A DNA stretch of 64,000 bases from Methanobacterium veterum. GTDB taxonomy: Archaea; Methanobacteriota; Methanobacteria; Methanobacteriales; Methanobacteriaceae. The stretch is from assembly GCF_000745485.1 (NCBI RefSeq), contig NZ_JQJK01000009.1:513893-577892 (forward strand). The letters run 5' to 3'. A program made the translations under genes and the position numbers. This document shows, piece by piece, positions 7,760 to 15,387 of this stretch. Numbering within the stretch: the first letter of the stretch is position 1; the number at the start of each line of letters is the position of its first letter. The notes beneath the pieces are model-generated. The model was not told the DNA's origin. It ran no database searches and saw only the letters and a program-made list of their open reading frames with translations.

Positions 7760-8584
7760 CTATTCCTTTTTCCACCAGATTAATGCCCAATCAGGCTTAT
7801 TATGTGGGAATTTAAACTTGGAATCATGTATTTTAACCATTTTTTCAGCCAGATATTCCCTTAAAATATCTTCCTCCGTTTGGTTCAGGTTTACCATTTT
7901 CCACCTGAAGGTTTCTATCGCTTCATCAACGCTGGAATAATAACTGCTGTTGTCGTACTTTAAAATTTCGATATTTGCATAAATTCCCAGCTCATAGAGC
8001 ATGTTATATGCATATATATAAGTTGGATGTTGGTGAAATTCTCTTCCTATGATTTTTGATATTTCATTTTGAAATTTTACATTATTAGCGCCCCATAATG
8101 TGATATAAACGTATTTTTTAGCAATTTCATTGATTTCTTCAAGTATCTGTTTGATGTTATAAACTCCGTTTAGAGACCGCGACGCTACAACCACATCGTG
8201 GGGCTCTATATCCTTGTTTAACAGCACATCTTCCAGCCGCCTGTTAAGAGGGTTAATATTATTTAATCCATTTTCAAAAGCGTCTTTTTCCAGTAAATGG
8301 AGCATTTTTTTTGAAATGTCCACACATGTGACCTTTTTTGCTTTCCTGGCAAGGGGTATGGTTATATTACCGCTGCCGCACCCTATATCCAGTACGGTGT
8401 CCTCAGGTTCTAATTTTATTTTCTCCAAAAGCCTTCTGGAATAGTCATTTTTTCCCTTATTTTTTTTAAATTTGGGTGCTACATTATCCCATGATCTGGA
8501 GTTTTTTTTAGGTAATTTTCCAAGGGCATCGTTCCACAATTCGTTCCAGTCATATTTTACAATTTTTTCATTGTTAGGGTCTAT
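7760..8584 (-). CDS. Class I SAM-dependent methyltransferase, paralogue 2
   Basis: Methyltransferase with motif I VLDIGCGSGNITIPLA, the acidic VTCVDISKKML segment and DVVVASRSLNG. It ends in PDWALIWWKKE, the full-length C-terminus shared with paralogue 3. Possible starts are TTG 8605, GTG 8593 or ATA 8584. Only ATA has an AGGTGAT ribosome-binding site at the spacing used elsewhere (GG then 8 nt), and it aligns the N-terminus (MDPNNEKI...DWN) with paralogue 3, so I start there. It is the first gene after operator B, followed by XdhC. Substrate unknown. Three such paralogues interleaved with a metal-type importer suggest a small-molecule or cofactor substrate rather than RNA, which is inference. 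Confidence 0.85.
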   Translation of the reverse strand: MDPNNEKIVKYDWNELWNDALGKLPKKNSRSWDNVAPKFKKNKGKNDYSRRLLEKIKLEPEDTVLDIGCGSGNITIPLARKAKKVTCVDISKKMLHLLEKDAFENGLNNINPLNRRLEDVLLNKDIEPHDVVVASRSLNGVYNIKQILEEINEIAKKYVYITLWGANNVKFQNEISKIIGREFHQHPTYIYAYNMLYELGIYANIEILKYDNSSYYSSVDEAIETFRWKMVNLNQTEEDILREYLAEKMVKIHDSKFKFPHNKPDWALIWWKKE

Positions 8585-8668
8585 TTTGATCACCTGATCC
8601 TGCAAATATTGAAGAAAATAAATAGCGAATTGAGCAGGATTGATTTTTTTGTCAATTATGAATCTGTT

Positions 8669-8693
8669 CGATATGTGTATATAAACATATCAG
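8669..8693 (-). promoter_or_regulatory. Operator/promoter B (methyltransferase 2 - XdhC)
   Basis: Plus strand CGATATG, 10 bp, CATATCAG. On the minus strand the spacer carries TTTATATA. It is the most symmetrical of the six related sites (CGATATG against CATATC) and lies about 85 bp before the methyltransferase start. Confidence 0.75.
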
Positions 8694-8732
8694 TTAAACA
8701 TATAAGTTTAAAAAAAAGTAACAATATTGGAG

Positions 8733-9515
8733 TTATTTTATGGGCATGGGAATGCATGCCTTTCTGTGTTCGTCTACTTCCATTATTTTAACGTCTATGT
8801 TGTAGGCACGCCTCATGTTTTCTTCTGTAATAACACTTTCTGGCGTTCCCATTTCCATAATTGTCCCTCCGTTCATAATTGCGACTTTATTGGATGATAA
8901 GAAAGCATGATCTGGAAAGTGTGAAGTCATAATGACAGATAATCCATTTTCTGCCAGTTTATTTATAACATCGAGGGTACGTATCTGGTTTCCAAAGTCC
9001 AGATGTGATGTTGGTTCATCAAGAAGCAGTATTTGGGGTTGCTGGGCTAAAACTCTTGCTATGAGCACCATCTACCGTTCTCCCCCGCTGATTTCAGTGT
9101 AAGTTTTATCGGTCAGGTGGGAAATTCCAAGGCTTTTTAATGCCTCTTCAGCTATTTTGCAGTCTTTCTCTCCTGGAACTGATGTTAAACTTAAATGAGG
9201 TGCTCTGCCCATCAAAACAACATCGAAGACTGAAAATGCAAATGTTGAATTATGGGACTGGGGTATGTAACCTATTATCTTTGCTAAATCATTTTTATTC
9301 AGTGAATGAATGCTCTGGTTATTTATGAGTATATTTCCACTGTTTAATTTAAGCAGCCCATTCATACATTTGATTAAAGTTGATTTACCGGTTCCATTTG
9401 GACCTAATATGCATAGAACGTCTCCATTTTCAAGTGAAAGGTTCACATCATTAAAAATATCCTCTTTTTGATTGTAAGAGAATCCTGCATGTTTTATTTC
9501 AAGAATTTTGCTCAT
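8733..9515 (-). pseudogene. FecE/BtuD-type ABC transporter ATPase interrupted by in-frame TAG
   Basis: ATPase partner of the FecCD-type permease. Walker A is GPNGTGKST, the Q-loop lies in GYIPQSHN, the signature is ISGGER, and Walker B is ILLLDEPTSHLDFG. Right after SGGER an amber codon (9072-9074) replaces the expected Gln of SGGERQ. The frame then continues unchanged with MVLIARVLAQQPQ to a normal C-terminus (H-loop TSHFPD). The change is therefore CAG to TAG, not a frameshift. The gene overlaps the permease stop by ATGA, so it belongs to the same operon. If real, the mutation would disable the importer unless read through or complemented by another ATPase. Methanobacteriales are not known to use pyrrolysine, so a mutation or sequencing error is most likely. 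Confidence 0.85.
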
Positions 9516-10570
9516 GACCATCCCTCGTAACCTTTATTGAGAAGATAAACGAAGAAAGGAGCTCCAATTATTGCGGTTAATATTCCTAGGGGTATTTCAA
9601 TTGAGACTGCAGTCCTGCACACATCATCCACTAACAACAGGAAAAATGCGCCTAGTGCAATGCTTGCAGGTAAAAGTTTTCTGTGGTCTGGCCCTACAAT
9701 CATCCTGGCTACGTGTGGTATTACCAGGCCGACCCAACCTATAATGCCGCTTATACTTACAGCGGCGGCAGTTAAAAGTGTACAGCATGTAATTACAAGT
9801 ATTCTCAACTTGTCTATATTTATACCAAGCGCTCGGGCTTCATCATCACCCATAGAAAGAACGTTGAGTCTCCATCTTACCAGTAAAAGGGCTGTAAAAC
9901 CGATTAATATAGGCACAATAATCATCATTATGCTACTGCTGTTAACAGAAGAAAGACTGCCCATAAGCCAGTATACAATTTCCGGCAGCTTGCTGTTAGG
10001 GTCTGCAAGGTACTTAATACAGGAGGTAAGTGCTGAAAACAGCGCACCGATGGCTATTCCTCCAAGTACCATCATTAAAATGGTGTTGCCCTTGAAGTTC
10101 CTGCTCAGGAAATAGGTAAGGCTGACTGCAATAAGGCCAAATCCAAATGCCATGACCTGTATCATTACTGGAGATGAGCCTAGTAAAATGGCCAGAGCGG
10201 CTCCAAACCCTGCACCTGCTGAAACACCGAGAATATCTGGAGATACCAGCGGGTTCTGGAATGTTCCCTGGAATGAGGCCCCTGAAACTGATAATGCAGC
10301 GCCGACTATCATTGCCGCTATTATTCTAGGTAACCTTATGTCCCAGACTACAGTGTAAACTGCAGGGGATAAATTTGTTTTAATTGGTAAAAGAGCCATT
10401 AGAACGTCTAATGGTGAAACAGGATATCTTCCTATTAAAAAGGATGCAAAAAATAAGATAACTGGCAGTAGTATTAAAATGCTTATTACAGATGTTTCCT
10501 TAATGGTTTTTTGAATTGATTTTTTAAGGGTCTGGGGACCTATTTTTTGGGTAGTAGTATCATTGCCCAT
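9512..10570 (-). CDS. FecCD/BtuC-family ABC transporter permease
   Basis: 352 residues, about ten hydrophobic segments. It has the family signatures RLPRIIAAMIVGAALSVSGA and FQNPLVSPDILGVSAGAGFG, and VGLVIPHVARMIVGPDHRKLLP near the C-terminus. It is the membrane channel of a type II importer (siderophore, cobalamin, heme or molybdate class). ATG lies 6-7 nt after GGAGG. It is followed by the ATPase with an ATGA overlap and preceded by binding protein 2 across a 105-bp gap with a strong hairpin. The organisation methyltransferase 3 - binding protein 2 - permease - ATPase points to one operon from operator C. Confidence 0.92.
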   Translation of the reverse strand: MGNDTTTQKIGPQTLKKSIQKTIKETSVISILILLPVILFFASFLIGRYPVSPLDVLMALLPIKTNLSPAVYTVVWDIRLPRIIAAMIVGAALSVSGASFQGTFQNPLVSPDILGVSAGAGFGAALAILLGSSPVMIQVMAFGFGLIAVSLTYFLSRNFKGNTILMMVLGGIAIGALFSALTSCIKYLADPNSKLPEIVYWLMGSLSSVNSSSIMMIIVPILIGFTALLLVRWRLNVLSMGDDEARALGINIDKLRILVITCCTLLTAAAVSISGIIGWVGLVIPHVARMIVGPDHRKLLPASIALGAFFLLLVDDVCRTAVSIEIPLGILTAIIGAPFFVYLLNKGYEGWS

Positions 10571-10636
10571 TTTTTCCCTCCATGTGTGAAATTAAGTAAA
10601 GATGTATTGTATATTGCATGTCCATAAATAAAAAGG

Positions 10637-10657
10637 GGCAGGATACAGTATCCTGCC
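10637..10657 (-). terminator. Hairpin between binding protein 2 and permease
   Basis: Perfect 10-bp stem GGCAGGATAC / GTATCCTGCC around one base. On the minus strand it is followed by CCTTTTTATTTATG. It probably terminates part of the transcription after the binding protein, giving more binding protein than permease. Confidence 0.75.
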
Positions 10658-10674
10658 TGTATATTTATCTAATT

Positions 10675-11760
10675 TTAGGACATTTGATTGTTTAGTAAGT
10701 CTTGCACATCGCTGTCTGTTAAGTTGTAATGGTAGAAGTCTGAGTAAAATTCTTTTGTCAGTTTTGTCATGTTCAAGTTCTTGAATTTGTCGGGGTAGAG
10801 TGCTTTAGCTGTCCATGGTATCCCAATAATGGTGTTGACACCTGGAGGTCTATCAAACCAGCCTATAGGGGAAGTTGGTGCAAGATAAACCTTTTTATCC
10901 TGAACTGCTTTGACATCTTTCCATGATGAGTTGGAATAAACGCTGCTGTAGAACTGTTTGTCGTTGGTTATGATGATTTCAGGGTTCCAGCTGAGCACCT
11001 GTTCCATTCCAACCTGCGACATTCCCATTCCCTGTTTAACTGCTACCTGTGCCACGTTTATACCGCCACAGAGGTTTATAAGCTGGGAATGTGATGAGCC
11101 GCTTGGATCTGTCTGAAGACCAGATGGTCCCTCAGCATAATAAACAGTCACCTTTTCATTTTCTGGTATACTGGAAACTGTGCTGTTAACAGTTTTTGAC
11201 ACGTTGTTGTAGAATGATATCAGTTTATTTGCCTGTCCCTCTTCTCCAAGTATTTTTCCAATGAATTGGATGGAAGGAGTATAATTTGTGACATTTGTTG
11301 AACTTAAAACTGCCACTACGGATATACTACCCATTTTACTCTGCATATCACTTATTTGTGCTGCAGAAGAACTATTTCCGCTCACGCTCACGTCATCTAA
11401 TATTAAAGAGGGGTTTGCTGCTATGAACGTTTCAGGGTTACCTGTGTATGTACCAAACCATCCTCCGATTACCGTCAGGTTCTGATATTTTTCAGGCATG
11501 TATTTCTTTGAATCAGCCGTTAAGTTTGAATTCCAGCCTCCAAGTTTATCGGGGGCTAACATGTAAACTATATTGGTTACAGGGGGAGATGTTGCAAGTA
11601 CTGAGGTTACTTCACCAGGCACGTGAACAGTCCTCCCTGTCATATCTGTGAGGGTAGCGTTGCCTGTGCCGGGAATGGAGCTGCCAAGGCTTATGTATCC
11701 TGCCACAACCGCTACAATTACGATTACCGCTATTACTCCCACTGTAATTTTTTTATCCAT
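10675..11760 (-). CDS. FecB/BtuF-like ABC transporter substrate-binding protein 2
   Basis: 361 residues, paralogue of the protein at 5.3 kb. It has an N-terminal anchor (ITVGVIAVIVIVAVVAGY), then TDMTGRTVHVPGEV, YMLAPDKLGGWN, SWNPEIIITND and the conserved C-terminal block YPDKFKNLNMTKLTKEFYSD. The start follows GGCGGTAAA. It sits 23 bp downstream of methyltransferase 3 and upstream of the permease, so it is the operon-encoded binding protein of this importer. The central region (residues 110-160, VSGNSSSAAQI...) differs most from paralogue 1, which would fit a different ligand. Role: surface-anchored capture of a metal chelate or oxyanion (inference). Confidence 0.9.
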   Translation of the reverse strand: MDKKITVGVIAVIVIVAVVAGYISLGSSIPGTGNATLTDMTGRTVHVPGEVTSVLATSPPVTNIVYMLAPDKLGGWNSNLTADSKKYMPEKYQNLTVIGGWFGTYTGNPETFIAANPSLILDDVSVSGNSSSAAQISDMQSKMGSISVVAVLSSTNVTNYTPSIQFIGKILGEEGQANKLISFYNNVSKTVNSTVSSIPENEKVTVYYAEGPSGLQTDPSGSSHSQLINLCGGINVAQVAVKQGMGMSQVGMEQVLSWNPEIIITNDKQFYSSVYSNSSWKDVKAVQDKKVYLAPTSPIGWFDRPPGVNTIIGIPWTAKALYPDKFKNLNMTKLTKEFYSDFYHYNLTDSDVQDLLNNQMS

Positions 11761-11783
11761 TTTACCGCCTATATAACTTTAAT

Positions 11784-12626
11784 TTATTTTTTCCACCACA
11801 GCAACATCCAGTTAGGATCATTGGTGGTGTATTCAAGGGTTCCATCGTCCCTTTCAACGAGTTTATTTTTCAAAAAGTCTTCAATTTTCACTTTTTTTTC
11901 TTCTCCGATATTACTGGCAGTCCACCCCAGTTTCCATATGCGGCGTTCTACTGCATCGTCTAAATTTTGATATATATGTCGGGATACACATTCAATCGGC
12001 TCTAAACTGGCATATATGCCCATCTGGTAGAGCATGTTGTATACATACATATAATCGGGGGAAATGTAGTGGGGTACACCTATAATTTTGGAAAGGTCTT
12101 TTTCGAACTGATGACTTGTTGCACTCCAGTGTGTCATGTATACATACTTTCTGGCAATGTTGTCTATCTTTTTAAGCTCTTTTTTAAGGTTAAGGACGTT
12201 TCCAAGTGATCGTGATGCTATTACTACATCATACTGGCCTATTTTGTCAGGGTCAAGGTCCTCAATTGAGCTTTGCATATATTCAATGTTTGAAATGCCC
12301 TTTTTTCGGGCGTTTTTTTCAACAAACTTCAGCATTTCACCTGACATGTCTACCGCAGTCACCTGTTTGACATGTTTTGCAACTTCAAGTGTAATGCTTC
12401 CATTGCCGCAGCCTAAATCCAGAACACTATAATTGGGTTCTTTATGGATTTTTGATGCTAAAATCTGGGGGTAGTCATCTGTTTTCATCCATTCATTGAA
12501 TTTTGGTGCGATTTTATCCCACCGAGTTTTTTCATTTTCCCGGGGCATTTTCTGGAGTGCTTCGTTCCACATTCTGTTCCAATCAATATTATTTATATCC
12601 AAAATCGTTTTATTTTCTGTATTTAT
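11784..12626 (-). CDS. Class I SAM-dependent methyltransferase, paralogue 3
   Basis: Methyltransferase with motif I VLDLGCGNGSITLEVA, the VTAVDMSGEML acidic segment and DVVIASRSLGN. It ends PNWMLLWWKK. A GTG at 12647 lies upstream of the ribosome-binding site and a TTG overlaps it. GGAGG (12635-12639) followed by 8 nt points to ATA 12624-12626 as start, giving MNTENKTILDINNIDWNRMW, which aligns with paralogue 2. It is the first gene after operator C and heads the importer operon. The pairing of this methyltransferase family with a FecBCD-type importer occurs repeatedly in this cluster, so its product or substrate is probably tied to the imported ligand. No family-level substrate is known to me. 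Confidence 0.85.
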   Translation of the reverse strand: MNTENKTILDINNIDWNRMWNEALQKMPRENEKTRWDKIAPKFNEWMKTDDYPQILASKIHKEPNYSVLDLGCGNGSITLEVAKHVKQVTAVDMSGEMLKFVEKNARKKGISNIEYMQSSIEDLDPDKIGQYDVVIASRSLGNVLNLKKELKKIDNIARKYVYMTHWSATSHQFEKDLSKIIGVPHYISPDYMYVYNMLYQMGIYASLEPIECVSRHIYQNLDDAVERRIWKLGWTASNIGEEKKVKIEDFLKNKLVERDDGTLEYTTNDPNWMLLWWKK

Positions 12627-12734
12627 ATTTACCGCCTCCAATTGCACTTAAATTAGATTATTTTTCTAATTTAGACTCACAAGGTAATTTGGTTAAATCA
12701 ACTACCAGTTCTATGTGACAATGTTTTTTTTAAT

Positions 12735-12759
12735 CGAGAAGTCTATATAAACGTATCGA
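12735..12759 (-). promoter_or_regulatory. Operator/promoter C (methyltransferase 3 - importer operon)
   Basis: Plus strand CGAGAAG, 10 bp, CGTATCGA. On the minus strand TTTATATA lies in the spacer. The right half-site is identical to that of operator A. The predicted transcript has a leader of about 95 nt before the ATA start. Confidence 0.7.
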
Positions 12760-12807
12760 AATGAATCAAACTTTTGTTAAAAATATGAACTGTGAAAAAA
12801 AGGGAGG

Positions 12808-12835
12808 AGGATATATTCTGGCCGCAATATATCCT
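12808..12835 (-). terminator. Hairpin terminator after polyferredoxin gene
   Basis: Perfect 10-bp stem AGGATATATT / AATATATCCT with an 8-nt GC-rich loop. It lies 18 bp past the polyferredoxin stop and is followed on the minus strand by CCTCCCTTTTTTT. Confidence 0.75.
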
Positions 12836-12853
12836 GTAAAATTAATTTTTTGT

Positions 12854-13840
12854 CTATTCTGTCAGGTTTGATAATATTTTATCCCATGACTTTGAGCGCA
12901 CGTTTTCCAGGTTCATGTTGTTCCGTTTTATAACTATATTCTGTTGAGGGCATACATTAGTGCAGACACCGCAGAGTATACAGTGATCAGGGTTCACATG
13001 AGCTTCCCCGTTCACAACTGTTATAGCGTTACATGGGCAAACATCATGACATGCATGGCAAGAATCACCTTTACATTCAGTGTTTCCGGTAGATATTTCA
13101 CCTTCAAATGCTTTTATAACGGTTACTGCCTCTTTTGGACAGATATCCTCGCACCATCCGCATTTAATACAGTCTTCTTCATCTAAGATTAATTTACCTG
13201 TAACTGAATACTTTTCAGGGTCTAGCTCGTACTCTCCATAGGAACATAATCTGCATGCTGCCTTTATTGCATTTTCAGGACATGCTCGTTTACATACAAG
13301 GCAATATACACATTTGTCTTCGTCAACTGAGATGCTGTATGAATTTTTGCCTGTTTCTTTGATTTTAATGGCTTCTGCAGGGCACATTTCTTCACATATG
13401 CCGCAGTTTATGCATTCGTCTTCTTTAATTTCGATTTCACCAATTACAAGATCTGATCTTTTAGGGAGTGTTCTTGTAACAGTTATTGCATCTCTTGGAC
13501 AGACGCTTTCGCATTTACGGCAGTATGCACAGGCATCATCATTAACAACTGTTTCATGGGACCATTTTGGGTACACTTCCATTTTGGCCATATCTTCGCC
13601 ATTTATGCTGCATTTCATGGCTTTAAATGCACATGCAGATGCGCATAACCCGCACAAAGCGCATGTGTCTTCATTTACTGAAACATAATCCATTTTTAGC
13701 AGTCCTCTGGCTATAGGTAGGACTGGGCCTAACTTTAAGGAATTAGTTGGGCAGATATCTACGCATATCCCGCAGCCTATGCAGTTTTCGCTGTTGTAAT
13801 CCAGGCAACGTACCTGATTGCCGTTTCTCTCTATTCTCAT
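12854..13840 (-). CDS. Polyferredoxin, FwdF/FmdF-like
   Basis: 328 residues made almost entirely of 4Fe-4S ferredoxin repeats. Eight cysteine blocks are visible: CIGCGICVDICP, CALCGLCASAC, CAYCRKCESVCP, CINCGICEEMCP, CVYCLVCKRACP, CIKCGWCEDICP, CHACHDVCP and CILCGVCTNVCP. Such polyferredoxins wire electrons to formylmethanofuran dehydrogenase (FwdF/FmdF) or hydrogenases in methanogens; length and repeat number fit FwdF. The start is 3 bp after the stop of the small ferredoxin gene, so they form one operon from operator D. With FmdE and the Mo-related genes nearby, a role with a formylmethanofuran or formate dehydrogenase is likely. The catalytic subunits are not in the window. Confidence 0.85.
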   Translation of the reverse strand: MRIERNGNQVRCLDYNSENCIGCGICVDICPTNSLKLGPVLPIARGLLKMDYVSVNEDTCALCGLCASACAFKAMKCSINGEDMAKMEVYPKWSHETVVNDDACAYCRKCESVCPRDAITVTRTLPKRSDLVIGEIEIKEDECINCGICEEMCPAEAIKIKETGKNSYSISVDEDKCVYCLVCKRACPENAIKAACRLCSYGEYELDPEKYSVTGKLILDEEDCIKCGWCEDICPKEAVTVIKAFEGEISTGNTECKGDSCHACHDVCPCNAITVVNGEAHVNPDHCILCGVCTNVCPQQNIVIKRNNMNLENVRSKSWDKILSNLTE

Positions 13841-13842
13841 CT

Positions 13843-14037
13843 TTACCCTTCCTTAGATATTGCTTTATTTGGACAGCTTTGAATACATAAGTCACAATCG
13901 TCGCATTTTTCAGGTATCAGAAATACATCACCATCTCTTTCTTCTATTGCATTTTGTTCACAGATTTTTATGCATAGTCCTTCTCCAGGACAGTTTTGAA
14001 TTTTACCACACTTTTCTGTATCAATTATCACTGGCAT
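13843..14037 (-). CDS. Small 4Fe-4S ferredoxin, 64 residues
   Basis: Dicluster-type ferredoxin: CGKIQNCPGEGLCIKIC, then CDDCDLCIQSCP and NKAIS at the end. An upstream in-frame start at 14091 would place the operator and TATA box inside the gene. The ATG at 14037 (MPVIIDTEKCGK) follows GGTGATGATC with the standard 8-nt spacing and gives a leader of about 20 nt, so I use it. It is co-transcribed with the polyferredoxin, presumably as an electron-transfer partner. Confidence 0.85.
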   Translation of the reverse strand: MPVIIDTEKCGKIQNCPGEGLCIKICEQNAIEERDGDVFLIPEKCDDCDLCIQSCPNKAISKEG

Positions 14038-14071
14038 GATCATCACCACATATTTGTTATACTTGAATATG

Positions 14072-14096
14072 CGACATGCATATATAAACATATCTA
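14072..14096 (-). promoter_or_regulatory. Operator/promoter D (ferredoxin - polyferredoxin operon)
   Basis: Plus strand CGACATG, 10 bp, CATATCTA. On the minus strand TTTATATA is in the spacer, with the predicted start site about 20 nt before the ferredoxin ATG. It lies about 200 bp from the divergent ModE-like gene. Confidence 0.7.
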
Positions 14097-14288
14097 TTTA
14101 ATTTTTGGATTGTCAAATTTAAATCAGTTAAATTTATAGAAAAGTTTGAAAAATAGATTATAATATAAGATGAGGCTGTCCAATAATTCAAAATCTGGAA
14201 GAAAATAAGGATGAATAGAACTTTTAATCCTTAAATACGTAAAATTTCAGCTGTAAAAATTAATCATGAGACGCCTTAAGGTAAAAAG

Positions 14289-14999
14289 ATGGTTGTTATG
14301 CCAGATAAAAAAATGAGATATAAATTGGACGTAGAAATCGAAATGGGCGATAAAACCATATCTATGAACAATAAGAAATCTAAGCTTCTTCAATGTATAG
14401 ATAAATATGGATCCATTGCTAAAGCGTCAAAAGAGACAGATATTCCCTATAGAACTGCCCTTAAGAATATAGAAATTATGGAAACAGAACTGGGTTCACC
14501 TATCGTGGTCACAAAAAGGGGTGGAAAAGGAGGTGGAGGCAGTAGCGAGCTTACAGATGAAGGCAAACAGGTTTTGTTCGAATTTATCAAAGTCAACAGG
14601 GCTTTAAAAAAACATGTTGATTTAAACGAAATGATAGGCACTATTTCTGCTGTAGATAACGAAAAACGGATTATGAAGGTTGCTTTAAATAGAAATGAAA
14701 TAACTCTCCCAACTGCAGAAAATTTTGACGTTGGAGATGATGTCCTTATCTCGTTAAGTCCAGGTAGTATATTTGTAACCCTTGAGCCTCATGAGTCCAG
14801 TGTTAGAAACACATTTGGAGGAACAATAACTAAAATGCAGTTTAAAGACGATGCTGTGCGTCTTGATGTGGACGTTGGTGGATATAATATCGTCGCAGAT
14901 ATTACTGAACTTTCACGTGAAAAACTGGATTTAAATATTGGGAAAAGAGTATTTATTGGATTTAAAGCAGTTTCTGCAGATATAATCAAAATAGATTAA
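14289..14999 (+). CDS. ModE-like molybdate/tungstate-responsive regulator
   Basis: 236 residues. Residues 1-105 form a LysR/ModE-type winged helix-turn-helix (CIDKYGSIAKASKETDIPYR, then TKRGGKGGGGSSELTDEG). Residues 110-236 contain two TOBE/Mop-like beta domains (EMIGTISAVDNEKRIMKVAL; FGGTITKMQFKDDAVRLDV). HTH plus a Mop di-domain is the ModE architecture, in which bound molybdate or tungstate changes DNA binding. The start at 14289 follows AAGGT. It is divergent from the ferredoxin operon and 60 bp ahead of operator F and the small RNA. It is the obvious candidate to bind the six CGANATG-N10-CRTATCGA sites, whose outer CG and AT-rich core resemble the layout of the bacterial ModE box (from memory). 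No such site is evident before its own start. Confidence 0.88.
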   Translation: MVVMPDKKMRYKLDVEIEMGDKTISMNNKKSKLLQCIDKYGSIAKASKETDIPYRTALKNIEIMETELGSPIVVTKRGGKGGGGSSELTDEGKQVLFEFIKVNRALKKHVDLNEMIGTISAVDNEKRIMKVALNRNEITLPTAENFDVGDDVLISLSPGSIFVTLEPHESSVRNTFGGTITKMQFKDDAVRLDVDVGGYNIVADITELSREKLDLNIGKRVFIGFKAVSADIIKID

Positions 15000-15057
15000 T
15001 ATTATTTATTTTTAATCAAATATTAAACTCTTTATCCATAGAAAACTATTTATATAA

Positions 15058-15082
15058 CGACATGTAATGTATGACATGCCGA
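15058..15082 (+). promoter_or_regulatory. Operator F with TATA box of the putative small RNA
   Basis: CGACATG, 10 bp, CATGCCGA, directly after TTTATATAA (15049-15057). It keeps the same half-site spacing as operators A-E but lies between the TATA box and the predicted start site near 15078, on the plus strand. Confidence 0.6.
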
Positions 15083-15140
15083 TAGAACTTGAACCAAAGT
15101 AGAAATACTTTGGTCCCATCCACCTTAATCGGTCCTTCCA
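15078..15140 (+). ncRNA. Putative small structured RNA next to modE-like gene
   Basis: About 25 bp past the TATA box the sequence opens with GCCGAT (15078-15083), which pairs with ATCGGT (15128-15133). Inside lies a perfect 9-bp hairpin ACCAAAGTA-GAAA-TACTTTGGT (15093-15114), then the single-stranded CCCATCCACCTTA. A pyrimidine-rich stretch follows. There is no reading frame of note, and no plus-strand gene lies downstream, so it is not a leader. The CCACCTT stretch is complementary to ribosome-binding sites. Operator F overlaps its promoter, so expression may respond to Mo/W. No known RNA family was recognised. Confidence 0.5.
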
Positions 15141-15168
15141 TTATTATTTCTAAATGTTATATCTTTAT

Positions 15169-15257
15169 GAACCGGAGAAAGTTACATACCCTCCAAGTCA
15201 TGTCAAAATATTAATTTTGACCCGCAAAAATTTTTTAATTTTTGCTGGCTCCGGTTC
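15169..15257. repeat. Nested palindrome (cruciform-like)
   Basis: Outer arms GAACCGGAG (15169-15177) and CTCCGGTTC (15249-15257) are perfect inverted repeats. They enclose two further hairpins, GTCAAAAT-ATTA-ATTTTGAC (15202-15221) and GCAAAAAT/ATTTTTGC (15224-15245). It is the same style of element as the large hairpin array at 54.3 kb. It may terminate the small RNA or be a repetitive DNA element. Confidence 0.7.
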
Positions 15258-15387
15258 TTTTAAAAGATTGATTTTCGATAAAATTGTAATTACTAAAAAA
15301 GAATTTTTCATACTTTTAATAAGAATTAAAAATTAGATCCATTGCGAATATGAATTGAACATTATAATATTAAAAAAGAATAAAGAA

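Noticed and set aside
9072..9074. Pyrrolysine read-through of the TAG in the ATPase
   Set aside because: Pyrrolysine is known from Methanosarcinales and Methanomassiliicoccales, not Methanobacteriales, and the TAG replaces a conserved Gln. Mutation or error is simpler.
15154..15336. 60-codon plus-strand frame after the small RNA
   Set aside because: It spans the nested palindrome, and its composition is that of the inverted repeats, with no ribosome-binding site.
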